Assembly (NCBI GenBank): GCA_022360315.1
Contig: JAKSDA010000027.1
Coordinates: forward strand, 46,507-110,506
Length of the DNA stretch: 64,000 bases
From: Pseudomonadota bacterium
GTDB taxonomy: Bacteria; Myxococcota_A; Polyangia; Haliangiales; Haliangiaceae
Direction: 5' to 3'
In this document: positions 36,276 to 44,471 of the stretch, in pieces
Layout: each line of letters starts with the position of its first letter
Position numbering within the stretch: position 1 is the stretch's first letter
Translations under genes and position numbers: made by a program
Notes under the pieces: model-generated
The model's database searches: none
The model's input: only the letters and a program-made list of their open reading frames with translations
Told to the model about the DNA's origin: nothing

Positions 36276-37207
36276 GGACAGCAAAAAGCCACAAGAGTGC
36301 AGGGTCGCCCCCCTGGCTTGTCCCTCTCCATGGACAGGTCAGGACCTGTTTGTCCATGGTCATCTTGCTCGCTGTGATGGGCGGCGCATCGGCATCTGCC
36401 TTGGCAGAAGAATGCGACGATTCTGCACGCTGTCAGGACGGTTTGCAGTGCAGCGCTGGCCAATGCGTGGCTGGTCAATCCAAGCCCTCGACATTCGCCG
36501 CCCCGGCCGACAAGCTGTGCGGGCGGGATCGCCGCTGTCGCATCGACCGGCTGAAGCGGCGCAACCAGGCCCGGCGGAGACTCGCCATCCTGGCCGAGGA
36601 AAAAGCACTCGAGCGCCAGCTGGCCGCGACAGAACGGCAACGGATGGAAGCCACGCCACGACGCAGATCGCCAATCGGCATCGACATCCTGGTCAGTCAA
36701 TGGGCCGGATTGGGGTATGCCGGCGGATACACGTTTTTTGGCCGGCTGCGCGCCGAAATCGCCCGACTGAGCGCCGATGACTTCATCTTCGGCCACGACG
36801 AAGCCACCGACCGGTTCATCAATGGACAGCAGTATGTCGACTACTGGTCCGGTACCATTCTCTATTTTTTCGGCAACACATGGTTTTCTCCCTATCTCTC
36901 CACCGGTTTCACCTACGGTTCCGGCCAATTCTATGAATTTTTCGACGGCACCGACACCATTCCAATCGATGCCGAGGTCCAGTACCACGCGGTGCAAATC
37001 GGGGGCGGTATCGATGTACAGCGGTTTTTTCGATACCTGAGAAGTGGCTTCCATGCCCGCATCGGCATCGTGTATCGCCACCTCCTCTACAACCAGGCCC
37101 GCCTGGAACCGGGGGTTTACGACCAGGCGATAGAGCAAAGCCTGCGAAGCTGGTTCAGCGGTGATCCAAATCTCGACCTCATTTTACTGTTCGGATGGTC
37201 TTTCTAA
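36272..37207 (+). CDS. Outer-membrane beta-barrel protein 2 with Cys-rich N-terminus
   Basis: 311 residues; the ATG overlaps the preceding stop (ATGA) and has AAGGAG 8 nt upstream. After a signal peptide (LAVMGGASASALA) comes a small disulfide-type segment with five cysteines (ECDDSARCQDGLQCSAGQC), then a charged coiled helix (RRRLAILAEEKALERQLAAT) likely to sit in the periplasm. The beta-barrel follows (IGIDILVSQWAGLGYAGG to LDLILLFGWSF) and ends in Phe as in barrels assembled by BamA. It is the second of three barrels in the operon. Confidence 0.85.
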   Translation: MRTAKSHKSAGSPPWLVPLHGQVRTCLSMVILLAVMGGASASALAEECDDSARCQDGLQCSAGQCVAGQSKPSTFAAPADKLCGRDRRCRIDRLKRRNQARRRLAILAEEKALERQLAATERQRMEATPRRRSPIGIDILVSQWAGLGYAGGYTFFGRLRAEIARLSADDFIFGHDEATDRFINGQQYVDYWSGTILYFFGNTWFSPYLSTGFTYGSGQFYEFFDGTDTIPIDAEVQYHAVQIGGGIDVQRFFRYLRSGFHARIGIVYRHLLYNQARLEPGVYDQAIEQSLRSWFSGDPNLDLILLFGWSF

Positions 37208-38454
37208 TGCTGCATCGAATTGCTGGCGCCACAATTGCGGCGTATGTGATCGTCATGAGCGGATCGATCGCGCTCTTGTGCCCTCGTTCCGCCCATGCCC
37301 AAAACGACAGTGCCGGGGCGGCCCGGAGTGTGCCGGGTATGAAGCCAGTGGCCACGCAGGTCGACTCCGGCGACACCACGGCCGACCGACAAGAATCTGT
37401 CGGCAAGCGCGAGCCGGTGGTGGACAAGAAGCGGCGCGAGCTCGCCCGGCAAGAGGCAATGCGCAGCCAGCTGCAGACCGGCCAGGGAGATATCCATATT
37501 TACCAGCTGGTCGAAGAAATGGTCGATGAGGTCATGTCCGACCTCGACGACCTCAACAGTAACGCGGTATCGCCAATGGCGATCCGCCAGGTCCGAGTAT
37601 CCAGCAATTTATCGGCGCCGTTTGCCGATATGGTCGAAGGTACATTGCTGACCGCCATAGCCGGCAATACCACCCACAAGGTCAAACGCTGCGCCGCATG
37701 TGGGTCACTGCGTTCGCGCGTGGAGGACGGACAATGGGTGGTCACGCTGGGCCTGGTGCACCACGGCGACCTGCAGCGCGAAGCGGCCAGGCTCGGAGTG
37801 CGTACATTCCTGACCGCGCGTTTGTCCTATTTCCCAGGCGCGAATATCGTTGCCATGCAGATAGAAATTGTCCGCGCCGAGGACGGTGCAGTACTGTGGA
37901 CAGAGACCTATCGCTCCGATGCCACGACAGCTGCAATCTTGCGCACTGGCGACCGGGTCATCAGCCGAGTGGAACGAGTTCGCGAGCTGGAGCGAAAATT
38001 GCGAGCACGACCGCACTACGGCCACATTGCCTACTTTGGTGCCTCGTACATTCCCTACGACTCCCCCAAAGGAGGCCTCACTGGAGCGTCTCTCGGCTAC
38101 CGCATCTATGAGAAATTCGGCGCCGAGAGGCGCTGGATGTTCGGCATTGGCGGCGAGGGTTTCGGCAACTTTCGCGACGAGGACGGCCTTTTTGGGGCAT
38201 TTCTCGGTGCCTCGTTGCTCTACGAGATCTTTGCGCCCAACCTCAATCGCATCGTGATTCGCACAGGCCCCACTGTTTCGGGCTTTTTCTCCGGCACCGA
38301 GGGAAACTCCGCTGCGGCCGAGTGGGGCGTGGACGTCACCCTGCAGTTTCGCCTCGGGTTCGGCGCCAGTGTGATGTACTTCCGACCCACCAAATTTCTG
38401 GAAAAAGACCTGGGCGGTCTCGGCTACAAGGTGCGCGCCTCTTTCATCTGGTGA
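37207..38454 (+). CDS. FlgO/CsgG-like domain fused to an outer-membrane beta-barrel (barrel 3)
   Basis: 415 residues from the ATG in a TAATG overlap at 37207; an ATG at 37195 would add four residues. A signal peptide ends in RSAHAQ. Residues about 80-260 (YQLVEEMVDEVMSDL, ADMVEGTLLTAIAG, GVRTFLTARLSYFPG, DGAVLWTETYRSDA) resemble the FlgO/CsgG/TolB-N-like periplasmic fold, in which oligomeric outer-membrane proteins first sense conserved strands. Residues 275-415 are amphipathic strands (HYGHIAYFGASYIPYD, LTGASLGYRIYEKFG) ending in FIW, a barrel. FlgO in Vibrio belongs to an outer-membrane ring around the flagellum, a notable link given the motor genes downstream. Confidence 0.75.
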   Translation: MLHRIAGATIAAYVIVMSGSIALLCPRSAHAQNDSAGAARSVPGMKPVATQVDSGDTTADRQESVGKREPVVDKKRRELARQEAMRSQLQTGQGDIHIYQLVEEMVDEVMSDLDDLNSNAVSPMAIRQVRVSSNLSAPFADMVEGTLLTAIAGNTTHKVKRCAACGSLRSRVEDGQWVVTLGLVHHGDLQREAARLGVRTFLTARLSYFPGANIVAMQIEIVRAEDGAVLWTETYRSDATTAAILRTGDRVISRVERVRELERKLRARPHYGHIAYFGASYIPYDSPKGGLTGASLGYRIYEKFGAERRWMFGIGGEGFGNFRDEDGLFGAFLGASLLYEIFAPNLNRIVIRTGPTVSGFFSGTEGNSAAAEWGVDVTLQFRLGFGASVMYFRPTKFLEKDLGGLGYKVRASFIW

Positions 38455-38477
38455 GCGGCACGACCCACGGTGAACGC

Positions 38478-39242
38478 ATGAACTACAACAAATACCTCGT
38501 CAGCGCATTGGTCGCCACCACCATGGCCACTGTACTCACCGGTTGTTGGTTCCGCAAATCCAAAGCCAAGACCACCATCGTGGTCCCTGACGCTGCCACC
38601 AATGCTCGCGAATACAAGGGGGACGGCTCGATTCCCACTCAGCGCTATGTCATCCGCATGAGCGACGGTGAGCGGGACTGGGAAGTCGAGTTTCCCGAGG
38701 TGGCGACCGGCTATGAAATGAGAATTCCCCTCGAACGGACGGGGAAAAGCAAGCAAGAGAGCGTGGTGTGGGAATCGGCCCCGTTGACCGATGCCGACAA
38801 AGAACTCATCGCCGAGCTCCGCCGGGCCAATCCAGCGATGGAGCGAGATGGTGTGTTCGTCGATGGCCGCAACATCAGCGATCCACCGCCTCAGCAATCC
38901 CGGGGCAACGCTGGCAAACTCGGAGCGACCGCACCGTCACCAGCCGTGCAAAAGCCGAATTCCCGGCCAGACGAAACCGCACCGGCGCCGACCCGACCGA
39001 GCTATTTACTGGGTATTGCCGAGGTACGCCGGCTATACACTGTGGGGAACCATGAGTTGGCCATGGTGCGTCTGGTAGCCCTGGAAAAGGCCTATCCGGA
39101 CGATGTCCAGATACTGTCGATGAAGGGCAGTCTATGGCTGGCGCTGCGACAAAAAGAGCTGGCTCGCCAGGCGTGGGAAAGCGTTCTGCAAATCGATCCC
39201 GACAACAAAGTGGTGATCAAAGCTCTCAGTGAATTGCACTGA
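38478..39242 (+). CDS. TPR lipoprotein
   Basis: 254 residues from the ATG at 38478, 23 bp after the preceding stop. The signal MATVLTGCWF has a clear lipobox (LTGC). A beta-rich N-terminal half (RYVIRMSDGERDWEVEFPE) is followed by a Pro-rich linker and a C-terminal TPR pair (YLLGIAEVRRLYTVGNHELA, LALRQKELARQAWESVLQID). The TPR end could grip a partner such as the MotB-like or barrel proteins. No exact family is recognised. Confidence 0.85.
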   Translation: MNYNKYLVSALVATTMATVLTGCWFRKSKAKTTIVVPDAATNAREYKGDGSIPTQRYVIRMSDGERDWEVEFPEVATGYEMRIPLERTGKSKQESVVWESAPLTDADKELIAELRRANPAMERDGVFVDGRNISDPPPQQSRGNAGKLGATAPSPAVQKPNSRPDETAPAPTRPSYLLGIAEVRRLYTVGNHELAMVRLVALEKAYPDDVQILSMKGSLWLALRQKELARQAWESVLQIDPDNKVVIKALSELH

Positions 39243-39304
39243 ACCGATTACACCTCGAAGCCAGCTTGCCAGGTGCTGGCCCGCGATAAGATGGGAGAAT
39301 TGCC

Positions 39305-40090
39305 GTGCACATCATCATCGGCGCACTCGTCGTGGTTGGCAGCTTTGTTGTCGCCATGCAATACATTTCGATGGACTTCAGCGGGTTCCTGAATATTTAC
39401 TCGGCGATCCTACTCAGTGGAGTTCCCCTTGGATTGATGATCTTGACGTATCCGTTTTCGACTTTGCGGTCCGCCCTCAGCGGCCTGGCCATGGCCCTGT
39501 TTCACAGACCCGAGCGCTCCCGTGAGCTGCTGACCCGCAAACTCCTCGCCTTTGCCCGTGAAACCCGTCGTGAGCGTGGCCTGGCCGCGGATAGAATCTT
39601 ACAGGGCGTGCCGGAGCCGGTATTTCAACGTCTCGGGCGGCAAGTACTACAGGAGACCAACCCGGAAGAGATCGAGCTCGATGCGAGTATTTACGGGCGC
39701 CGCGTCATCGAGCCCTATCAACAGGCAGAAAAGGTACTGTCCAGCCTGGGCGACTTCGCCCCCGCGATGGGCATGATCGGCACTGTGATCGGGTTGATCC
39801 AGCTCCTGGCCAACATGCGTGACTTCGAAAAGCTGGGGCCCGGCATGGCAATTGCGCTACTCACCACCTTTTATGGCCTGATACTCGCCCATCTATTTTA
39901 CCTTCCACTGGCCCGAATGGTGGCAACTCGCGGGTCGCAGCGCAGTGAGAACATCAACATGGTCATCGAGGCAATGCTGAAGCTGGCCCGGCGCAGACCT
40001 CTTCACGAAGTGCAAGAAGTCCTCGGCGGCACATCCTCATCCACTGCGGCGCAAGCGCCGGACACGCGGGCTGACCAGAGTCGAGCATGA
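39305..40090 (+). CDS. motA: MotA/PomA-type stator protein
   Basis: 261 residues from the GTG at 39305, which has GGAGA 6 nt upstream. Four membrane helices are visible (about 2-20, 32-52, 150-172, 178-202). The MotA signature is complete: GDFAPAMGMIGTVIGLIQLL, LGPGMAIALLTTFYGLILAH and FYLPLA, together with the cytoplasmic LLAFARETRRERGLAADRI segment that contacts FliG in flagellar motors. This is a MotA type rather than a TolQ/ExbB type. It would form the pentameric ion-driven stator with MotB. motB overlaps it by 4 bp. Confidence 0.93.
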   Translation: MHIIIGALVVVGSFVVAMQYISMDFSGFLNIYSAILLSGVPLGLMILTYPFSTLRSALSGLAMALFHRPERSRELLTRKLLAFARETRRERGLAADRILQGVPEPVFQRLGRQVLQETNPEEIELDASIYGRRVIEPYQQAEKVLSSLGDFAPAMGMIGTVIGLIQLLANMRDFEKLGPGMAIALLTTFYGLILAHLFYLPLARMVATRGSQRSENINMVIEAMLKLARRRPLHEVQEVLGGTSSSTAAQAPDTRADQSRA

Positions 40091-40938
40091 GCCGTTCTGC
40101 CAGAGCGCGCAACGGCGTCAAGCCGCACTACTTCGGAGAAACGTGGATCGATGTCGTGGCGTCCTCCTCGCGAACCCGCTGGATCATCAGTTACGCCGAC
40201 ATGATGACCATCATAGTGACCTTTTTTATCTTACTCCTGTCTATCTCCACGATCGCACAGACTAGATTTGATCTCCTGGTCCAGGCGCTGACCGGGCAAC
40301 GAGTGGGCAATTTGCAGGAAGTCAAGATCAAGGTGGACGACTTCATCCACGAGGCCAATCTCGGAGCCGAGGTCATGACCAATATCGACGACCGCGGGCT
40401 CACGATTCAATTCTCAAACGCTCTGCTATTTGACTCCGGGCAAGCCGAGCTCACAACCCGCGCCGCCGACGTTGTCTCTCCCATCGGCAAATACCTGGTC
40501 GACGATCTCGAGCCGGAGTACGGACTCATCATCGAGGGCTACACCGACGACGTCCCGATCTCCAACCAGCAGTTTCAATCCAACTGGGAGCTATCCACCA
40601 GTCGGGCGATCCATGTGATGCGGCGCCTTGCTGAGGCTGGACTCGCGCAAGAGCGCATGTCGGTACAGGGGTTTGCCGACACACGAGCGGCAACCAGCAT
40701 CGATTTGCACGACCGCGCAAAAACCACCGCGATGACCGCGGAGGAACTGGCCGATATCCGCGCCGCCAACCGCCGCGTGGTGATTCGCATCGATCGCTTG
40801 CACGCAGACGTATTGAACTCGATACACCGTGCCGGAGCCGATGTCCCGCCATCGATTCGCGACGCCGCGCCACCTGGTGCGCGCCCCGGCAATACAAACA
40901 TACCCCGTGTACACGACCAATTCGAGAGAAGCCCATGA
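40087..40938 (+). CDS. motB: MotB-type stator protein with OmpA peptidoglycan-binding domain
   Basis: 283 residues in an ATGA overlap with motA. One membrane helix carries WIISYADMMTIIVTFF with Asp38 at the position of the conserved ion-conducting Asp of MotB. A periplasmic OmpA/MotB domain follows (about 100-235: LFDSGQAELTTRA, IIEGYTDDVPI, LSTSRAIHVMRRL, VQGFADTRA, NRRVVIRI), which binds peptidoglycan and anchors the stator. The tail is Pro-rich. Together with MotA it should couple ion flow to a rotor, most likely the FliG-like domain encoded next. Confidence 0.93.
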   Translation: MSRSARARNGVKPHYFGETWIDVVASSSRTRWIISYADMMTIIVTFFILLLSISTIAQTRFDLLVQALTGQRVGNLQEVKIKVDDFIHEANLGAEVMTNIDDRGLTIQFSNALLFDSGQAELTTRAADVVSPIGKYLVDDLEPEYGLIIEGYTDDVPISNQQFQSNWELSTSRAIHVMRRLAEAGLAQERMSVQGFADTRAATSIDLHDRAKTTAMTAEELADIRAANRRVVIRIDRLHADVLNSIHRAGADVPPSIRDAAPPGARPGNTNIPRVHDQFERSP

Positions 40939-42761
40939 TCCCGACCGTCAATCCGTTGCGACTATCAGTCTGGCTCACGACAGTGCCAGTGGTCTTGCTT
41001 TCCGCCATGTCGGGAGCCAGTGGGCAGGGTGCCACCCGGCTACCTGCCGATGGACGTGTTCTTGCTGAAACCCAGCGTGCTGTTGTCGAGCAAGGCGTCC
41101 GCCGGGTCACAGAGCAGTTATTTGCCCGCCTTTGTCCAGGGCGCTGCGAACTGGTCGAAGCCACTGTAACGATGAAAGAACCCCAGCCGGTTGCGGGGTC
41201 GATGCCCGGTTTTGAATCCATTACTGGCGGCTCCTATGAAGTGGAGCCCAAAGTCGTCAACCTGACCATTCTACTGGATGCAAAACTGCCTGGAAACTTT
41301 CGCACCAACATCCCCCGGATGCTTCAGTACCGGCTGCGCGAGCTGGCACCGGTGGTCGACGTGCGGCCGGAGATGCTCAACTTTCCCGAGCCACAACTGC
41401 AGCCAATGCCGCCGCAATTGCCCGAGGCTCGAGGGCCACGCTCCTGGCCTCAGCCATCGGCGCGACCAAATACCGAATCCACGCCACAGCCAGAGAACCT
41501 CGCCAACGCTGAAGCACAGGAGCTGGAGGCCAGCAACGCCGAAAAAATGGCGGAAAAAGGCCTCCCTCGCACGATCATCGAGGCGCTCGCTCCATGGCTC
41601 GGCCCGATCATTCTGGCCGTGCTGATACTTGCACTGCTGTTTCCCCTGCTGCGCCGCCTGAGAGAAAGCGATGCAAACGATGACCTGATCACCAAGGGCC
41701 CGGCCCGGGTCGACGAGGTGCGGCCCGATGCAAATCTCGACATCGATGCATTACGAGCAGAACTTCTGGCCTCGCGGGCGATCCGCAACCGAATGCTGCG
41801 CCGCTGGCTCGACGAGGATGCGGAGAGCGTTGCCAGTCTGGTCCGGCTCCTCGGGCCGGAAATTCTCGTCGACCTCAAAAACGATGTATCGCTGAGCACA
41901 AAACTGGAAACGATCAGCGAAATGGTGGCTCAACAGACCGAGCCACTCAGCGAGAACGAACGCAAGCATCTGCTCCACAGGGCACAGGCACGCCTTGCCG
42001 CAGCTCGAATTGTCCATAGAGAACAGGGGCTCGCCATGGACTGGGAATTTCTCGAGGGTCTCGACGCCGGCACTCTGACCCGAATCCTGGCCGGCTGTAC
42101 AACTGCCGAGTCTCTCCATGTCCTCGATCAATTGCCGCCCACTCTCCGGGCCAGCTACTTGCAGGCCCTCGACACCGAGCAACGCCGCGAGTTGATGCTC
42201 GCCTCCGACGCCGCTGCGCTCGGCAAACACGACGCCATGGCCCTGGCCACCCGTCTGCGCAAGGCCGCCGACGAGGTCGCCCATATGGCCAGAGAATCCT
42301 CCGGCCAGGTAACCCTCATCGTCGACATGTTGCGCGCACTGCCGCTCGATGACCAGGAAGATATGCTGCGCGATCTGCTCGATACGCGCCGCGAGGTCGC
42401 TCGAGGTGTGCTGGAGCAGGTCTGTCTGGAAACCGCCGTGCCCGAGGTACCGCGCGAGTTCGTGGCCGACGCGCTCCATCGCACACCGATCGAAACGCTG
42501 GTGGCTTTCTTGCGGGGTACTCGCGACGAGGTGCGCGACCAGATCCTGCACATCACCCCGCTCAGCAAGCGCAGTGCATTGACAGCTGAATTGTCGCTCG
42601 ATGTCCCGGTCGGCAAAGACGAATTCCTGCAAGCACGTCAGGCATTTACCAGTACGCTGCGCGACATAGTGCGCCGTGATGGCCACGATATCGCGGACGC
42701 AAACACCCGCGTCCTTTCCGGTGGAGAGAAAACCACTCGAGCTCCCCGGCAGGCCAGCTAA
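40935..42761 (+). CDS. FliF-like/FliG-like fusion protein (candidate rotor)
   Basis: 608 residues in an ATGA overlap with motB. The N-terminal hydrophobic segment (about 10-28) is followed by a periplasmic part to about 210. This includes VVNLTILLDAKLPGNF and LVxx-like RMLQYRLRELAPVVDVRPEM, reminiscent of a FliF/YscJ ring-building domain. A second membrane helix lies at 221-240 and the remaining 365 residues are cytoplasmic and helical. They resemble FliG: AGCTTAESLHVLDQLPPTLR matches the middle-domain EHPQ-type repeat, and FLRGTRDEVRDQILH, SKRSALTAEL and GKDEFLQARQAFTST (525-575) match the FliG C-terminal torque domain. Reading it as M-ring plus C-ring rotor in one chain is inference, but it fits well with adjacent motA and motB. 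Confidence 0.82.
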   Translation: MIPTVNPLRLSVWLTTVPVVLLSAMSGASGQGATRLPADGRVLAETQRAVVEQGVRRVTEQLFARLCPGRCELVEATVTMKEPQPVAGSMPGFESITGGSYEVEPKVVNLTILLDAKLPGNFRTNIPRMLQYRLRELAPVVDVRPEMLNFPEPQLQPMPPQLPEARGPRSWPQPSARPNTESTPQPENLANAEAQELEASNAEKMAEKGLPRTIIEALAPWLGPIILAVLILALLFPLLRRLRESDANDDLITKGPARVDEVRPDANLDIDALRAELLASRAIRNRMLRRWLDEDAESVASLVRLLGPEILVDLKNDVSLSTKLETISEMVAQQTEPLSENERKHLLHRAQARLAAARIVHREQGLAMDWEFLEGLDAGTLTRILAGCTTAESLHVLDQLPPTLRASYLQALDTEQRRELMLASDAAALGKHDAMALATRLRKAADEVAHMARESSGQVTLIVDMLRALPLDDQEDMLRDLLDTRREVARGVLEQVCLETAVPEVPREFVADALHRTPIETLVAFLRGTRDEVRDQILHITPLSKRSALTAELSLDVPVGKDEFLQARQAFTSTLRDIVRRDGHDIADANTRVLSGGEKTTRAPRQAS

Positions 42762-42772
42762 CAGGAGATCAC

Positions 42773-43741
42773 ATGCGAGACTGCACATGGATCAACCGCA
42801 GAGTCTCATCACGGCGCGTTGTTGCCGCGGTGCTCCTCTGGTTCTCGGTCGTTTCGACCGCGCTCGGATGTACCATTGTTCATTATGCGGATCGAGATAA
42901 AGATGGTGGAAGCGGCGGCGAAACACCCGCTGTTGTCGATCTCCTGGTCATGGCTCCGCTCGATCGCAACGCAGTCAATTTGGCCGGTGACTACAACGAT
43001 ATCGTCGTCGAGCTCGATGAGGCCATGGAGCGCCGCAACATCGAGTTGCGCAAGGCCGCCCTGGCACCGCTATACGGTCGAGTTGCCGATGTCGTGCCGC
43101 TGGTTTACGGCGCCGATGACGACGGGATGGGGTTTGCAAGCTATGCCGATGCGATCCTGTTCTATGCCCGCGACGGCGGCGCGCAATACCTGAACGATCA
43201 GACCACTGTCGAAGGCGAAAATCTGTCTCGTTTATCGACCGAATTGGATACCAGGGCGATCTATCGCCCAACCGGATCGGATCCAGCTGGCCGCATCTAC
43301 TTTGCCGAACCTGCCGATGGCTTTGTCGTGCTCTATCTATCACCGCAGAGTCGCCGGTGCGCCCTCGATGGAGCAGACTGCACGCTCGGCCGGGAACATC
43401 CAGTCGACTACTTTACCCGCGAACAAGACAGTGTGGCATCGTGGTTGCGCCTACCCGACGGCGGCCTACCGGTGAGCAAAATCTTTCACGCCGCCGTGGT
43501 TACCGAAGAAGGCATCCCCTACGATGAATTTTCGCAGAGGTGTGTGGGGTATGCCGAGTTTCCCACGGCACATATCGACTTGATGGAGCCGTCGCCGCTA
43601 TCGTACTATCAGCCGCTCGTTGCCGGCATCCGAGACAATGGCGGCCACACAGCTCTCATCGATCTCTGCGAGGCGATGTCGTCGCGCCGAAAATCCCGTA
43701 TGGAGGCACTTGCCGGTGAGATACGCACGATGGTCGACTGA
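42773..43741 (+). CDS. Lipoprotein, last gene of the Mot-locus operon
   Basis: 322 residues; AGGAG lies 5 nt before the ATG, 11 bp after the preceding gene. The signal VLLWFSVVSTALGC has a good lipobox (ALGC). The mature part begins with a Gly/Asp-rich linker and an alpha/beta domain (VVDLLVMAPLDRNAVNL, DGFVVLYLSPQSRRC) of alternating strands and helices. No family or catalytic motif is recognised. It probably completes the operon, because a 193-bp gap with a repeat follows. Confidence 0.82.
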   Translation: MRDCTWINRRVSSRRVVAAVLLWFSVVSTALGCTIVHYADRDKDGGSGGETPAVVDLLVMAPLDRNAVNLAGDYNDIVVELDEAMERRNIELRKAALAPLYGRVADVVPLVYGADDDGMGFASYADAILFYARDGGAQYLNDQTTVEGENLSRLSTELDTRAIYRPTGSDPAGRIYFAEPADGFVVLYLSPQSRRCALDGADCTLGREHPVDYFTREQDSVASWLRLPDGGLPVSKIFHAAVVTEEGIPYDEFSQRCVGYAEFPTAHIDLMEPSPLSYYQPLVAGIRDNGGHTALIDLCEAMSSRRKSRMEALAGEIRTMVD

Positions 43742-43850
43742 ACTACCCACGATCGCGTCAAAATGGCTCCCACGTGATCGTGTGCGGCCCGACCGCCTCG
43801 CGCTCGGGCTATCATGTTTGGGCAAAGCCCCCGCACGGCCGGAGTCGGGA

Positions 43851-43885
43851 CGGCTCGGCCGTTGGCCTCGCAACAGAAACACCTC
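43851..43885 (-). repeat. 35-bp dispersed repeat, copy 1
   Basis: Read on the minus strand this copy matches the segment at 48703-48737 at about 32 of 35 positions, around a core GTTTCTGTTGCGAGG. It contains a short hairpin (GTTG and CAAC) with GAGG in the loop. It lies in the 193-bp gap before the AgmX-like gene. Confidence 0.75.
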
Positions 43886-43934
43886 GTTTGATCCACAACC
43901 AATGTGTTTCTGTTTATTTCCATGACGCGTTGCC

Positions 43935-44471
43935 ATGATTCCCGACAGACGCGAAATTGCCACCATCGTACTCGGTCTTTTCATTACTCTGGTGATCGGA
44001 ATCCTCGTGGGGCGTTACGGATGCGCCCCCCAGCCCGACAAGCAAGTCGAGCGCATCGTTCAAAAAGCAATCGAGCCAGCGCCGCGCCAGGTCGTCTACC
44101 GATGTCCCGCCGCGGATGAAAAAACGCCCGTTCCAGCTGCTCAGCCCGGTAGAGCAAAGCGCGGCAAACAACCGCCAGATTCGGCAATATCGAAGAGTCC
44201 CTTGCCACGCAGGCGGCTACTCGCGTGGGTCCGCGACCAGTCTCGGGACCTGGCGAGTTGCAGTGCGGGCAGTAAAGCGACCTATCGGATGATGGTTCGC
44301 CTGGTCCTGAACAAGGCCGGGCGGGTCGACAAGGTCCACGTGAATACGGCACCGGAGGACGTGCCACGGCATGTACGAAATTGTCTGCAAACCCGCATGG
44401 CCACGTGGCAACCGCCCGGGCATTTGGTGGGCAAAGCCGACAGCGAGCTACTCTTTGGCCTGACCCTGTGA
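43935..44471 (+). CDS. AgmX/PglI C-terminal-domain protein
   Basis: 178 residues. One N-terminal membrane helix (about 9-27, VLGLFITLVIGILVGRYG) is followed by a Pro/Lys-rich linker. The C-terminal domain (about 105-178) has a Cys near DLASCSAG, then RLVLNKAGRVDKVHVN and VRNCLQTRMATWQPPG. This is the TonB-like AgmX/PglI pattern of myxobacterial gliding and polarity proteins with its paired cysteines. It may bridge inner and outer membrane for the upstream stator-driven complex. Its 3' end overlaps the opposing kinase gene by 24 bp. Confidence 0.82.
   Translation: MIPDRREIATIVLGLFITLVIGILVGRYGCAPQPDKQVERIVQKAIEPAPRQVVYRCPAADEKTPVPAAQPGRAKRGKQPPDSAISKSPLPRRRLLAWVRDQSRDLASCSAGSKATYRMMVRLVLNKAGRVDKVHVNTAPEDVPRHVRNCLQTRMATWQPPGHLVGKADSELLFGLTL

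Noticed and set aside
39305..42761. Reading the mot genes as part of an ordinary flagellar operon
   Set aside because: No other flagellar structural or export gene occurs in the window and neighbours are outer-membrane and lipoprotein genes; whole-genome data would be needed to settle it.
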